A stretch of DNA of 64,000 bases from an uncultured Bacteroides sp. (GTDB lineage Bacteria > Bacteroidota > Bacteroidia > Bacteroidales > Bacteroidaceae): assembly GCA_900542985.1 (NCBI GenBank), contig UQPQ01000008.1:1-64000 (forward strand), read 5' to 3'. The notes below the pieces were generated by a model. That model was not told where the DNA came from and did not search any database. It saw nothing but the letters and a program-made list of their open reading frames with translations. Both the position numbers and the translations under genes were made by a program. Shown piece after piece: positions 25,673-35,086 of the stretch. Numbering within the stretch: the stretch's first letter is position 1; every line of letters begins with the position of its first letter.

Positions 25673-26989
25673 ATGATTGATACAACTATATTTCAGGATA
25701 AAAAAGCAGTCTATTATACTTTAGGCTGCAAATTGAATTTTGCTGAAACATCTTCTATCGGAAAAGCTTTAAAAGAAGCTGGAGTACGTACCGTACGTAA
25801 AGGAGAGAAAGCAGATATTTGCGTAATCAATACTTGTTCGGTGACAGAGATGGCTGATAAGAAATGTCGCCAGGCTATTCACCGCCTGACAAAGGAACAC
25901 CCCAATGCTTTTGTGGTGGTAACTGGTTGCTATGCACAATTGAAACCAGGACAAGTAGCCGATATAGAAGGTGTGGATCTGGTGTTGGGAGCAGAACAGA
26001 AAGGTAATTTAATGGATTATCTTGGCGATTTGACTAAACATGAACATGGAACAGCTGTGACTACAGCTACCAAAGATATTCGTACTTTTGCACCTTCCTG
26101 TTCAAGAGGAGACCGTACACGTTATTTCCTGAAAGTACAAGATGGTTGTGATTACTTCTGTTCGTATTGTACAATTCCTTTTGCGCGTGGAAGAAGCCGC
26201 AATGGTAAAATTGCAGATTTGGTAGAACAGGCTCGTCAGGTAGCAGCCGAAGGAGGAAAGGAAATTGTATTGACTGGGGTCAATATTGGTGATTTTGGAA
26301 AATCTACGGGAGAGACTTTCTTCGATTTGGTGAAAGCATTGGATAAGGTAGAAGGAATTGAACGTTATCGTATTTCGTCCATTGAGCCTAACTTGCTGAC
26401 GGATGAAATTATTGAATATGTATCGCGTTCCCGTCGTTTTATGCCACATTTCCATATTCCTTTGCAGTCGGGGTCGGACGAAGTCTTGAAATTGATGCGC
26501 CGTCGTTACGATACAGCTTTGTTTGCGTCGAAGATAGCAAAAATCAAGTCGCTGATGCCGGATGCTTTTATTGGAGTAGATGTCATCGTAGGAACAAGAG
26601 GTGAACTTCCTGAATATTTTGAACAGGCCTATGAATTTATAAAAGGATTGGATGTCACTCAGTTGCATGTGTTTAGCTATTCGGAGCGTCCTGGAACACA
26701 GGCTTTGAAGATAGACTATGTGGTATCTCCGGAAGATAAGCATGCACGTAGCCAGCGTCTTTTGTCCTTGTCGGAAGAAAAGACTCATGCTTTTTATGCT
26801 CGTCACATTGGTCGTGAAGCTACAGTGTTGATGGAAAAGTCGAAAGCCGGGGCTCCAATGCATGGCTTTACAGATAATTATATCAGAGTAGAGTTGGAAC
26901 ACGATGATGCGTTGGACAATCGTCTCGTTCGTGTTCGTTTGGGCGAATTCAATGAAGATGGAACATCTTTGAAGGGAACAATCCTATGA
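25673..26989 (+). CDS. mtaB: tRNA t6A37 methylthiotransferase MtaB
   Basis: This 438 aa enzyme uses two 4Fe-4S clusters to convert t6A37 to ms2t6A37 in tRNA. The N-terminal UPF0004 domain has three Cys (in TLGCKLN, INTCSVT and TGCYAQ). The radical SAM motif is CDYFCSYCTIPFARG near residue 153-167. The C-terminal TRAM domain starts near 375. The TLGCKLNFAETS start and PFARGRSRN identify MtaB over MiaB. Its stop overlaps the next gene by four bases, so the two are co-translated. Confidence 0.94.
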   Translation: MIDTTIFQDKKAVYYTLGCKLNFAETSSIGKALKEAGVRTVRKGEKADICVINTCSVTEMADKKCRQAIHRLTKEHPNAFVVVTGCYAQLKPGQVADIEGVDLVLGAEQKGNLMDYLGDLTKHEHGTAVTTATKDIRTFAPSCSRGDRTRYFLKVQDGCDYFCSYCTIPFARGRSRNGKIADLVEQARQVAAEGGKEIVLTGVNIGDFGKSTGETFFDLVKALDKVEGIERYRISSIEPNLLTDEIIEYVSRSRRFMPHFHIPLQSGSDEVLKLMRRRYDTALFASKIAKIKSLMPDAFIGVDVIVGTRGELPEYFEQAYEFIKGLDVTQLHVFSYSERPGTQALKIDYVVSPEDKHARSQRLLSLSEEKTHAFYARHIGREATVLMEKSKAGAPMHGFTDNYIRVELEHDDALDNRLVRVRLGEFNEDGTSLKGTIL

Positions 26990-28002
26990 CAAAAGTTGCA
27001 GTAGTCATATTAAATTGGAATGGAGCCGAAATGCTCCGTCGTTTTTTGCCTTCTGTGATAAGTGGTTCTCAAGCAGAAGGAGTGGAGATTTATGTGGCTG
27101 ATAATGCTTCCATCGATGATTCATGTCGTGTGATAGAAGAAGAATTCTCTAGTGTACGTCTTATTCGTCTGGATCGCAATTATGGTTTTGCCGATGGATA
27201 TAATAAAGCTTTGTCGCAGATAGAAGCCTGCTATGCAGTACTTTTAAACAGCGATGTGGAAGTAACTCCAGATTGGCTATCTCCTCTTGTAAACTATCTT
27301 GATGCACATCCCGATGTGGCAGCCTGCCAACCTAAAATTTTGAGTTTCAGAGAAAAGAAAAAGTTTGAATATGCAGGTGCTTCGGGAGGATTTCTCGATA
27401 AATATGGATACCCGTTTTGTCGTGGCCGTATTTTCGATGAAGTAGAAGAGGATAGAGGACAGTATGATTCGGTTTCTCCTGTTTTCTGGGCTACTGGTGC
27501 AGCTTTGTTTATCCGTTTATCTGTTTATCGTGAAGTAGGAGGGCTTGACGGACGTTTCTTTGCCCATATGGAAGAAATAGATTTATGCTGGCGTTTACGT
27601 AGTCGGGGGTATCAGATTTTCTGTATTCCATCCAGTACGGTATACCATGTAGGTGGAGCTACCTTAAAGAAAGAAAATCCGCGTAAAACTTATCTTAATT
27701 TTCGCAATAATCTGCTGATGCTCTATAAGAATCTTCCTGTATCCGAACTGGATTCGGTGATGCGCGTTCGTATGTGCTTGGATTATTTGGCAATGATATT
27801 TTTCCTGTTGAAAAGAGACTGGAAAAATGCAAAAGCAGTGATGCAGGCCAGAAAAGATTTCATGAAGATGCGTCCTCAGTTTGAAGCAGATCGTTGTGAA
27901 AACTTGAATAAGACTGTCGTAAAGAATATCCCAGAGCGCCGTATATTCAGTATTTTATGGCAGTCGAAGCTAAAGGGGAAGAAATTTTTCTCTGAATTGT
28001 AA
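26986..28002 (+). CDS. GT2 family glycosyltransferase
   Basis: This 338 aa GT-A fold enzyme resembles rhamnosyltransferases. It opens with VVILNWNGAEMLRRFLPS, and the sugar-nucleotide site is YVADNASIDDS. The metal-binding motif is LLNSDVEVTPDW (DxD-like), and ATGAALFIR with an acceptor-site EIDLCWRLR follow. There is a membrane-associated segment near 260-275 (YLAMIFFLL). It overlaps mtaB by 4 bp. The sugar and acceptor are unknown; no polysaccharide cluster is nearby, so it may act on a general glycan. Confidence 0.9.
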   Translation: MTKVAVVILNWNGAEMLRRFLPSVISGSQAEGVEIYVADNASIDDSCRVIEEEFSSVRLIRLDRNYGFADGYNKALSQIEACYAVLLNSDVEVTPDWLSPLVNYLDAHPDVAACQPKILSFREKKKFEYAGASGGFLDKYGYPFCRGRIFDEVEEDRGQYDSVSPVFWATGAALFIRLSVYREVGGLDGRFFAHMEEIDLCWRLRSRGYQIFCIPSSTVYHVGGATLKKENPRKTYLNFRNNLLMLYKNLPVSELDSVMRVRMCLDYLAMIFFLLKRDWKNAKAVMQARKDFMKMRPQFEADRCENLNKTVVKNIPERRIFSILWQSKLKGKKFFSEL

Positions 28003-28046
28003 TGTTGTCTTCATATTGTCATATATACTTTGCTGTTAAGCATATA

Positions 28047-28096
28047 TTATCTGTTGGTAAATAAATTTCATTCGGAAATTATTTATCAACAGATAA
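28047..28096. repeat. Perfect-like inverted repeat after the glycosyltransferase gene
   Basis: TTATCTGTTGGTAAATAAATTTC and its near reverse complement (to 28096) can form a stem of about 20 bp with few mismatches. There is no T run on the plus side, so a terminator is possible but not clear. Confidence 0.55.
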
Positions 28097-28219
28097 ATCT
28101 CTATAACTTTATCCTTTGAAAGCGTATAGCCTTACTAATTTAAGTTTTGCAATAGACTCGTTCTGATTGCATTACTATTCATTACATCTTTATTTTTACA
28201 CAAATTAAAAACAAGCAAA

Positions 28220-29863
28220 ATGAACAACACATTCAAGAAACTGGCAAGTCTGTTTTTTATGCTTCTTGCTGTGGGTTATATTTGTGCACAAAATTATAAG
28301 CCGACAATAAGATTTGCCGTTATAGCTGATAGAACGGGAGGTGAACAAAAAGGAATTTTCGAGCAAACACTGAAACAGGCACAGACATTATCGCCCGATT
28401 TTATGATTAGTATCGGTGATGTGATAGAAGGATATACAACCGATATGCAATATCTCAATGATATGTGGGATGAGTTTGAAGGTATAAAAAGCCAGATAAA
28501 AGCTCCTTTTTATTCAGTACCCGGAAATCACGATTGTACCAATGACATTATGGTTCAAGAGTGGATGAAGCGTTGGGGATATATGTATAAGTACATGTAC
28601 GTAGACGGTCATTTGTTTTGGTTGCTTAATACGGAAGAAAATGGAGATCTTTCTGCAGAGCAAATCGCTTATTTTGAAAAGTCATTGGAAAACTTTCCGA
28701 GAGATAAGTGGGTTTATATATTCATGCATAGACCTTTGTGGAAAGAAAATCGTGCCAATGGGTACACGAAACTGAAAAAGGCTTTGAAAGACCGCAAGAA
28801 TGTAGTTGTATTTTCAGGGCACGAACATTATTATCTGAAAAATACCGTTGAAGGTATAGACCATTATATTGTAGCAACTTCGGGAGGAGGAAATAGTCTG
28901 CGTAGCAATAATCTCGGAGAATTTCATCATTTTTTCTTCGTTACAGTAACCGATGATGGACCTGTTGTTTCGAATGTGCTGTACGACGGTATCATATCGG
29001 ATAGTATTGTAAACGAACAGAATGAGGAAACAGTCTCAGCATTGCGAAGTGATGGATGGGTAAATGTACACCCTGTTTTTCTTGAAACCGGTTGCGAAGA
29101 TTCGGTGTCTGTAAACATTGATGCTTTCTGCAATACCGAAGTACCTTTAAAACTGGAATTGCTTTTTGAGTCCTCTGATTCGTTGCAGTTTGCAAACGAT
29201 ACTATTGTCAAAGAAGTGAGTAAAGGAAATAATCGTATAGTGCAGACTTTGTACAATCCTTATGGGCTTGATCTGGTTGACTGCTCACCGATATTCTTTA
29301 ATTTGAGAATACAGTCTGAGAAAGAAGGAGTATCTACAGATTTCACAAAGAAATGCTTAATTGAGAAAAAACATATCTGTAGTACACGGGAAAATTGGGT
29401 AAATGCTTATCCTTATTATGTAGACGAAGACTGGGACTGGAGCGGAGTAGAAGACGGAAGCTTTGACTTTTCTGTTTCACAGGATAAAAAACATATTATA
29501 GTGAAATATAAATTGACAGACGATGTGGTTAATAGTTTGTCTACTCCGCAGGAAGTACAGGACAAAATATTTATAGAACTGATTTCGGGTAAAACTGCAA
29601 ATAGATATACCCGATTGGTGGTAGTAGGCGATTGTGTTTATACGGAAGACTATCGTTCTACCGGTATCAAGCAGACAGAACAGGATGGAGTCGTTACAGT
29701 TTTTATACCTAAGGCAAGATACGGAATAAAAGACAGTTTCTATTTCAATTTAGGATTCCTCGACCATGATGATGTGCGTAATCTTGATCCTTCTGTTATT
29801 TGGTGGAGACCTATGCTTAAAGATACTTCCAACCCACAGTTTGGAAAATTTTATCTTCAGTAA
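28220..29863 (+). CDS. Secreted calcineurin-like phosphoesterase with C-terminal beta domain
   Basis: This 547 aa protein has a signal peptide (ends near YICAQ). The metallophosphoesterase domain spans about 28-260 with the motifs IADRTGG, SIGDVIEG, GNHDC, FMHRPLW and SGHEHYY. In the first motif, D is followed by RTGG in place of the usual H, as in a subset of these enzymes. From about 300 the protein is beta-rich, with SVNIDAFCNTEVPLKLELLF, and may be a carbohydrate-binding or sugar-ester-like module. Substrate unknown. It stands alone between two large gaps. Confidence 0.82.
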   Translation: MNNTFKKLASLFFMLLAVGYICAQNYKPTIRFAVIADRTGGEQKGIFEQTLKQAQTLSPDFMISIGDVIEGYTTDMQYLNDMWDEFEGIKSQIKAPFYSVPGNHDCTNDIMVQEWMKRWGYMYKYMYVDGHLFWLLNTEENGDLSAEQIAYFEKSLENFPRDKWVYIFMHRPLWKENRANGYTKLKKALKDRKNVVVFSGHEHYYLKNTVEGIDHYIVATSGGGNSLRSNNLGEFHHFFFVTVTDDGPVVSNVLYDGIISDSIVNEQNEETVSALRSDGWVNVHPVFLETGCEDSVSVNIDAFCNTEVPLKLELLFESSDSLQFANDTIVKEVSKGNNRIVQTLYNPYGLDLVDCSPIFFNLRIQSEKEGVSTDFTKKCLIEKKHICSTRENWVNAYPYYVDEDWDWSGVEDGSFDFSVSQDKKHIIVKYKLTDDVVNSLSTPQEVQDKIFIELISGKTANRYTRLVVVGDCVYTEDYRSTGIKQTEQDGVVTVFIPKARYGIKDSFYFNLGFLDHDDVRNLDPSVIWWRPMLKDTSNPQFGKFYLQ

Positions 29864-30109
29864 AACAAAATACCATTGGTTTTGTATCTTTTCCGATTGG
29901 TCTATGATTTTTTATTTCATTCCGAAGGGGGCATACAGTATTAATCTGTCTGCTCTCTTGGGGCAGAGAAGTCTTTGCTTGTATTCAAAAGTGAGAAATG
30001 TTGATTCTCAGTAATTTTCACTAAGTTTAAAGGAGTTTAAAAAGGAAAGACAGTAAAGGTCAAATGGAAAAAATAATGTAATTTTGCGCGAGAAAATTTA
30101 TATAGCGAT
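29864..30109. other. Intergenic region before the YczE-like gene
   Basis: About 245 bases with no gene I can support. A candidate -7 box TAATTTTG lies at 30079-30086, 23 bases before the next ATG, without a clear -33 element. Confidence 0.4.
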
Positions 30110-30784
30110 ATGGAGAAAGAAAGTCTTTTGAAAAGATATTTAATTTTTATTGTAGGTTTATATTTTCTGGCACTGGGAATCACACTAATTGTTCATTCTA
30201 CTCTTGGAACGACCCCTATCTCGAGTATGAATTATGTATTAAGTATTAATACTTCCTTTTCGTTGGGAACTTGGACTTTTGTTGTGAATCTGATAATGAT
30301 TCTTATTCAGCTATGGCTTACTCAAGGGCGGTATGGTACACGAAAAGATACAATAGAAATCTTGTTGCAGATTCCTTTTTCATTTATATTCTCTGCTTTT
30401 ATCGATTTGAACATGTGGTTCATTCAGAATTTGGTTCCTGCCAATTATGGAATGGCAATGGGAATATTGCTTGTTGGTTGTTTGATTCAATCGGTAGGAG
30501 TTGTATTGGAAATCAAGCCAAGAGTGGCCATGATGAGTGCAGAAGGACTTGTGAAATACATAGCCCGTCGTTGTCATAAAGATTTTGGGAATATAAAAGT
30601 TTACGTAGATGTGTCGTTGGTGTGCATGGCCGTTCTTATTTCTTTAGCATTTACAATGCGCATAGAAGGGGTTCGTGAGGGTTCTGTTATTGCTGCCTGT
30701 ATCACAGGCTATATTGTTAAGTTCTTGAATTATCATGTAATGACACGTAAGATGTTATATCGTCTTATTCCAGTCAGACATTGA
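30110..30784 (+). CDS. YczE/DUF6198-like integral membrane protein
   Basis: This 224 aa protein has about five or six membrane helices and an early glycine-threonine stretch, HSTLGTTPISSMNYVLS, typical of the YczE-like membrane family (formerly confused with YitT). A second helix pair near 120-140 contains LLVGCLIQSVGVVLEI. The function is unknown; a transport or osmoadaptation role is only guessed from the fold. It is followed by a 21 bp repeat array and a terminator shared with the convergent AGCS gene. Confidence 0.78.
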   Translation: MEKESLLKRYLIFIVGLYFLALGITLIVHSTLGTTPISSMNYVLSINTSFSLGTWTFVVNLIMILIQLWLTQGRYGTRKDTIEILLQIPFSFIFSAFIDLNMWFIQNLVPANYGMAMGILLVGCLIQSVGVVLEIKPRVAMMSAEGLVKYIARRCHKDFGNIKVYVDVSLVCMAVLISLAFTMRIEGVREGSVIAACITGYIVKFLNYHVMTRKMLYRLIPVRH

Positions 30785-30793
30785 TAGATATAA

Positions 30794-30877
30794 ATTGTCG
30801 TCGTTGATTGTATAGCCGTCATTGTCGGCTGTGCAGCCAACGTTGACGAACGTGCAGCCGACGTCGTCGGTTTGAAT
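30794..30877. repeat. 21 bp tandem array of four diverged units
   Basis: Units start at 30794, 30815, 30836 and 30857. Three units open with GCC, and the middle two close with GTGCA at the same offset; GACG and GTCGGC cores recur. The consensus unit GCCGACGTTGTCGGCTGTGC has dyad symmetry (GCCGAC/GTCGGC). It is GC-rich compared with its AT-rich flanks and lies between convergent genes. Confidence 0.6.
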
Positions 30878-30980
30878 AAACGAATAGAATCGTAAATTTA
30901 TATCTTTGGTAGCAGGAATGTTATTTTATAGTGAGTGGAGTGAGAATAAACTTTGGTTATTTAAGCTGAAATAAAAACGA

Positions 30981-31013
30981 AAGACCGCCTCAAAAAGAAT
31001 TTGAGATGGTCTT
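30981..31013. terminator. Terminator between the YczE-like and AGCS genes
   Basis: AAGACC-CTCAAA pairs with TTTGAG-GGTCTT with small internal mismatches; it has an A run on one side and T residues on the other. Confidence 0.65.
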
Positions 31014-31045
31014 ATTGTTATAATATGCAATCTTTTGAGTTTGTG

Positions 31046-32392
31046 TTAATCTTCGGCATATTCGTCCAGTCTATTATTCCACAGGTATTTTCTGGTTTCC
31101 TTTACAGCAATTCCCGAAAGAAGTAACAATGAAATCAGGTTGGGTACAGCCATTAAGGCATTGACGATATCGGCAAAGTTCCATACCAAAGAGAGATTCA
31201 ATACACTTCCTGCATAAATCATAATAATCCATACCAGCCTATATGCAATCATTGTTTTTCTACCTCCAAGATATTCTATGGCCTTTTGTGAATAGTATGA
31301 CCAACCTAATATTGTACTGAAAGCAAAAGTGACGATACCAAAAGATAAAATTGGGGTGCCGATATATGGAATCTTGGAGAAAGCCATTTTGGTAAGAGCC
31401 GCATCACAAGAACTGTCTATATCTGGGTGTGCCAATATACTGCTTACAAGCACTATACCCGTCAGTGCACAGATGACAACTGTATCCCAAAAGGTACCGG
31501 TCGATGAAACTAAGGCCTGACGTACCGGATTTCTGGTTTGGGCAGCGGCAGCTACAATAGGTGCAGAGCCTAATCCTGATTCATTGGAAAACAGGCCGCG
31601 TGCTATGCCGTAGCGTGCTGCTATCATGATGGTACTTCCTACAAAGCCGCTCCCTGCCGCTTGAGTAGAAAAAGCTGAGTTGAATATCAGATTGATGGCA
31701 TCGGCTACATAGGCTCTGTTGATGAATAATATGTAGAAGCATCCTAATACGTATAGTACAGCCATAAAAGGAACCAAAGCTGTACATACTCTGGCTATAC
31801 TTTTCACTCCTCCGATTACAACCAGAGCCGTGAGGAGGCTCATTACTATTCCGCTTAGATGGGGAGAGATACCGTACGATTCGTTTAGTAGCAGGGATAT
31901 GGAATTAGCCTGTACCGTATTGCCAATACCAAAGGCTGCAAGAGATGTAAAAATACAAAAGATAATTCCCATCCATTTCAGTCCTAATCCTTTTTCAAGG
32001 GCATACATAGGTCCTCCAATCATTTCTCCTGAAGCATTCTTCGTTCTGTATTTTACAGCAATCAAAGCTTCGGCATATTTGGTCGATATACCCAGTATTC
32101 CCGTAAGCCAGCACCAGAATACGGCACCCGGACCGCCTAAAGCTACAGCTGTGGCTACACCAATGATATTGCCGGTTCCTATGGTGGCCGCCAGCGATGT
32201 GGCCAATGCACCAAACTGGCTGACGTCTCCGCTTGCATTTTTATCACTGTTGAAGGATAGTTTTATTGCCTTCAATAAATACAGTTGCGGAAATCTTAAT
32301 TTTATCGTTAAAAATAAATGTGTACCCAGCAGCATGATAATCATTGGCCATCCCCATACCAATGAACTGATCTCTTTAAACAACTCTACCAT
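31046..32392 (-). CDS. Alanine/glycine:cation symporter (AGCS family)
   Basis: This 448 aa polytopic transporter takes up alanine or glycine with sodium or protons. It has about eleven helices. The family signature is seen as GALATSLAATIGTGNIIGVATAVALGGPGAVFWCW near residues 60-95. GGPMYALEKGLGLKWMG and GLGSAPIVAAAAQTRNPVRQALVSSTGTFWDT (about 270-300) are also typical. The ATG at 32392 is followed directly by a long first helix. The promoter at 32425-32454 lies 33-62 bases upstream on the minus strand. Single gene. Confidence 0.92.
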   Translation of the reverse strand: MVELFKEISSLVWGWPMIIMLLGTHLFLTIKLRFPQLYLLKAIKLSFNSDKNASGDVSQFGALATSLAATIGTGNIIGVATAVALGGPGAVFWCWLTGILGISTKYAEALIAVKYRTKNASGEMIGGPMYALEKGLGLKWMGIIFCIFTSLAAFGIGNTVQANSISLLLNESYGISPHLSGIVMSLLTALVVIGGVKSIARVCTALVPFMAVLYVLGCFYILFINRAYVADAINLIFNSAFSTQAAGSGFVGSTIMIAARYGIARGLFSNESGLGSAPIVAAAAQTRNPVRQALVSSTGTFWDTVVICALTGIVLVSSILAHPDIDSSCDAALTKMAFSKIPYIGTPILSFGIVTFAFSTILGWSYYSQKAIEYLGGRKTMIAYRLVWIIMIYAGSVLNLSLVWNFADIVNALMAVPNLISLLLLSGIAVKETRKYLWNNRLDEYAED

Positions 32393-32424
32393 ATTGAAAA
32401 GATATTATGTGTATTCTTGGGTTG

Positions 32425-32454
32425 CAAAAATAACAAATAATTATATTAAACCAA
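32425..32454 (-). promoter_or_regulatory. Promoter of the AGCS symporter gene
   Basis: On the minus strand TTG, 19 bases and TATTTTTG match the consensus; the -7 box is 33 bases from the ATG. Confidence 0.65.
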
Positions 32455-32582
32455 TATTTTATGTATGATTTGATGTTTTATATGATAAATTTGTGTTGAT
32501 ATGTATTTTATATGCTGTAAAATGTTTCTTTATGTTATTTATATTCTCCGTGTGCTGGCATAAGGGCTTACTGTATAAAGAA

Positions 32583-32624
32583 CTGCCCGATTATTGTTTT
32601 CACAATAACCGGGCAGCCTTTTTT
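32583..32624. terminator. Intrinsic terminator downstream of miaA
   Basis: CTGCCCG (32583-32589) pairs with CGGGCAG (32610-32616), extended by ATTATTGT/ACAATAAC. A T-rich run follows on both strands. Confidence 0.8.
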
Positions 32625-32646
32625 GTGATGGTTATCAAGGTGGGTT

Positions 32647-33558
32647 TTATTCTTTTTTCAAACACTCTGAAATATATTTTAGAATTTCTTCTTGCTGATC
32701 GGGATGGAACCAGGTTATTTCTTCGTCTCTTTTAAACCACGTTACCTGTTTGCGCGAGTAAATACGCGAATTCTGTTTTATTTTTTCGATAGCAAAGGGC
32801 AATTCCCATTGTCCGTCCAGATAGTTGAATAATTCTTTGTATCCTACGGTGTTAAGCGAATTTAATTGTCGGTAGGGGTATACGCTACGCGCTTCTTCCA
32901 GTAACCCTTCTTCCATCATTATGTCTACGCGCTTATTGATTCGCTCGTACAGTTCTTCTCTGTCTCGTTTCAATCCTATTTTTATGATGCGGAATGGACG
33001 TTCTTTTGTGGTACGTGTACGGAAGGAGGTATATGTCTTTCCGGTCATATAACATATTTCGAGGGCATGGATCACTCGCTTGGGATTCTTTAAATCTACG
33101 ATGTTGTAGTATTCCGGATCCAGCAGCTTCAATTCTGCACAAAGCCTTTCCAGTCCTTCGGTTTCGTACCGCTGAATCATTAATTCACGTGTCTCTTTGT
33201 CTACGGTCGGAATGTCGTCTATTCCTTTGCATACGGCATCTACGTACATCATAGAACCTCCGGTCATTACCACTACCGGATTGGTTTGGAAAAGGTGTTC
33301 CAGTGTTTTCAGCACTTCTGTTTCATATTGTGCTGCACTGTAATAGTCGGTCAGTTTCAGTGTCCCGACGAAATAGTGGGGAACGCGCTTCAATTGTTCC
33401 GGAGTAGGGGCGGCAGTACCAATCTTTAAATCAGCATAAAGTTGACGGGAGTCTGCCGAAATGATGGAGGTATGATATGCTTCGGCAATAGAAAGGCTGA
33501 GTTCTGTCTTTCCAATTCCTGTAGGGCCGATAATTACAATGAGAGTCGGTTTATTCAT
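32647..33558 (-). CDS. miaA: tRNA dimethylallyltransferase
   Basis: Adds a dimethylallyl group to A37 of UNN-decoding tRNAs. The ATG at 33558 gives 303 aa beginning [21 protein letters not shown] with the P loop; a TTG at 33585 would add nine residues and is less likely. Other marks are [19 protein letters not shown] near residue 32-50, [28 protein letters not shown] and [10 protein letters not shown]. It is the last gene of the leftward lipid A operon, following the pRiA4b ORF-3-like gene by 143 bases. Confidence 0.95.
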   Translation of the reverse strand: MNKPTLIVIIGPTGIGKTELSLSIAEAYHTSIISADSRQLYADLKIGTAAPTPEQLKRVPHYFVGTLKLTDYYSAAQYETEVLKTLEHLFQTNPVVVMTGGSMMYVDAVCKGIDDIPTVDKETRELMIQRYETEGLERLCAELKLLDPEYYNIVDLKNPKRVIHALEICYMTGKTYTSFRTRTTKERPFRIIKIGLKRDREELYERINKRVDIMMEEGLLEEARSVYPYRQLNSLNTVGYKELFNYLDGQWELPFAIEKIKQNSRIYSRKQVTWFKRDEEITWFHPDQQEEILKYISECLKKE

Positions 33559-33701
33559 CTGAAAAGCGTATTGGAATTGATTCAAATAAAGCGAATAATC
33601 TTGTAATAAATCCTCTAAAGATGTTTACAAGACTATTCGCTTGATTAAGCCGGAATGTATTAGATGAATATATCCGGCTTTATAGGTAAGACGGTTGTTT
33701 C

Positions 33702-34256
33702 TTAATATCTGTCTTCGTCGTAAGGATTTCCTCCTCCTCCCATATCAAAACCTTCCGGGTCGAAATCTTCCATATCAAATTCCTGATCGCCGTAGAAGTT
33801 TTCATCCAAATCGAGTGCAGCATTGGTGTTCATCTGCTGGTCGAAGTCGATTGTCTGTGCAGGAGGCATTCCTTCTTTTCTGGAGCAAACAGCCTTATCC
33901 AAGTCCTTTCCTGTGATAATTTCGGACAATTCGATAAAGAATACACGTTCGGACAGCGGATCGAATACATACAGCATTTTCTGCTTTTCTTCTTCCAGGA
34001 GTTCGCTCAAACGAGTTTCACGCATGATATAAGTGTCTTCTTCCGAACTTCCTCCTCCCATGTCTTCCAGTGTAATTTCTGTTTGTTTTTCCCAGTCATC
34101 ATCACAGACAAAGAAAGAAGTCATCTGGTCGTCTTTGTAACCAGTACATTCCAGAATAGCTTCATGCAGTTCGTAAAATGAAGCATCAGAGTCGATTTTG
34201 ATTTCTCTTAAGAAATCATCAACTTCATCGGATATGATTCTAAATTTATATACCAT
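33702..34256 (-). CDS. pRiA4b ORF-3-like protein with acidic C-terminal tail
   Basis: This 184 aa protein resembles the plasmid pRiA4b ORF-3 family: MVYKFRI, SDASFYELHEAILECTGYKDDQMTSFF and TRLSELLEEEKQKMLYVFD. Such proteins have an unknown, probably alpha/beta, fold and are sometimes annotated as IS1096 passenger proteins. The last 45 residues are acidic and Gly-rich (DQEFDMEDFDPEGFDMGGG). It sits inside the lpxD-lpxC-lpxA-miaA string on the same strand, 42 bases after lpxA. I recall this layout as common in Bacteroides, hence not a recent insertion. Role unknown. Confidence 0.75.
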   Translation of the reverse strand: MVYKFRIISDEVDDFLREIKIDSDASFYELHEAILECTGYKDDQMTSFFVCDDDWEKQTEITLEDMGGGSSEEDTYIMRETRLSELLEEEKQKMLYVFDPLSERVFFIELSEIITGKDLDKAVCSRKEGMPPAQTIDFDQQMNTNAALDLDENFYGDQEFDMEDFDPEGFDMGGGGNPYDEDRY

Positions 34257-34298
34257 CTTTTTTACTTTGTTTGATGTAGTAAAGATATAAAAATCTTT

Positions 34299-35066
34299 TT
34301 ATCGGATAATTCCTCTTTCCGAATTTTCAATGAATGAAATGATATATTCTATTTCGGGAGTAGAAGGTATTTCTTCCCGTATCTGTACCAATGCATCACT
34401 TACATTCTTTCCACTGTTGTAAATAATGCGGTATGCATTGTGGATATTTTCAATCACTTCATTTGAAAATCCTCTGCGGCGTAATCCGATTATATTGATT
34501 CCACTGTAAGCAATGGGTTCTCTTCCTGCAATGATATATGGGGGAATGTCTTTGCTGAAGCGGCATCCGCCTTGGATCATGACATATCCTCCTACCCGGC
34601 AAAATTGGTGCATTAAGACATTGGCGCTTACAATGGCATTGTCGTCGATAATGACTTCACCTGCCATTTTTGTAGAGTTTCCAATGATACAGTTGCTGCC
34701 TACGATGGTGTCATGAGCTACATGAACTCCTTCCATCAGAAGATTATTGCTTCCTACTACAGTTTTGCCTTTCGCTGCTGTTCCACGGTTGATGGTGACA
34801 TTTTCGCGAATTGTATTGTTGTCTCCTATTTCTGCAGTTGTTTCTTCTCCACGGAATTTTAAATCCTGAGGAACAGCTCCTATGACAGCTCCCGGGAAAA
34901 TGCGGTTATTGTTTCCTATGCGTGAACCATACATAATGTTGGCATTGGGCATGATGATATTATTATCGCCAATGACTACATTTTTATCGATAAAAACAAA
35001 AGGACCAATCTCTACGTTTTCTCCGATTTGAGCTTCAGGGTGTATGTATGCTAACGGGCTTATCAT
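34299..35066 (-). CDS. lpxA: Acyl-[ACP]--UDP-N-acetylglucosamine O-acyltransferase
   Basis: First step of lipid A synthesis: adds a 3-hydroxyacyl chain to UDP-GlcNAc. The 255 aa protein is a left-handed beta-helix of hexapeptide repeats, with [IV]G.NN and IG.NV spaced turns from residue 2. NLLMEGVHVAHDTIVGSNC contains the catalytic His (H125 in E. coli numbering) near 115-133, followed by a C-terminal helical domain. It comes 20 bases after lpxC/fabZ. Confidence 0.96.
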   Translation of the reverse strand: MISPLAYIHPEAQIGENVEIGPFVFIDKNVVIGDNNIIMPNANIMYGSRIGNNNRIFPGAVIGAVPQDLKFRGEETTAEIGDNNTIRENVTINRGTAAKGKTVVGSNNLLMEGVHVAHDTIVGSNCIIGNSTKMAGEVIIDDNAIVSANVLMHQFCRVGGYVMIQGGCRFSKDIPPYIIAGREPIAYSGINIIGLRRRGFSNEVIENIHNAYRIIYNSGKNVSDALVQIREEIPSTPEIEYIISFIENSERGIIR

Positions 35067-35086
35067 ATATCTGAGTGAATCGTTTA

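Noticed and set aside
30794-30877. CRISPR array
   Set aside because: Units are diverged throughout with no invariant repeat and no separate spacers, and no cas gene is near.
33559-33585. TTG start of miaA
   Set aside because: The ATG at 33558 places the P loop at the usual distance from the start.
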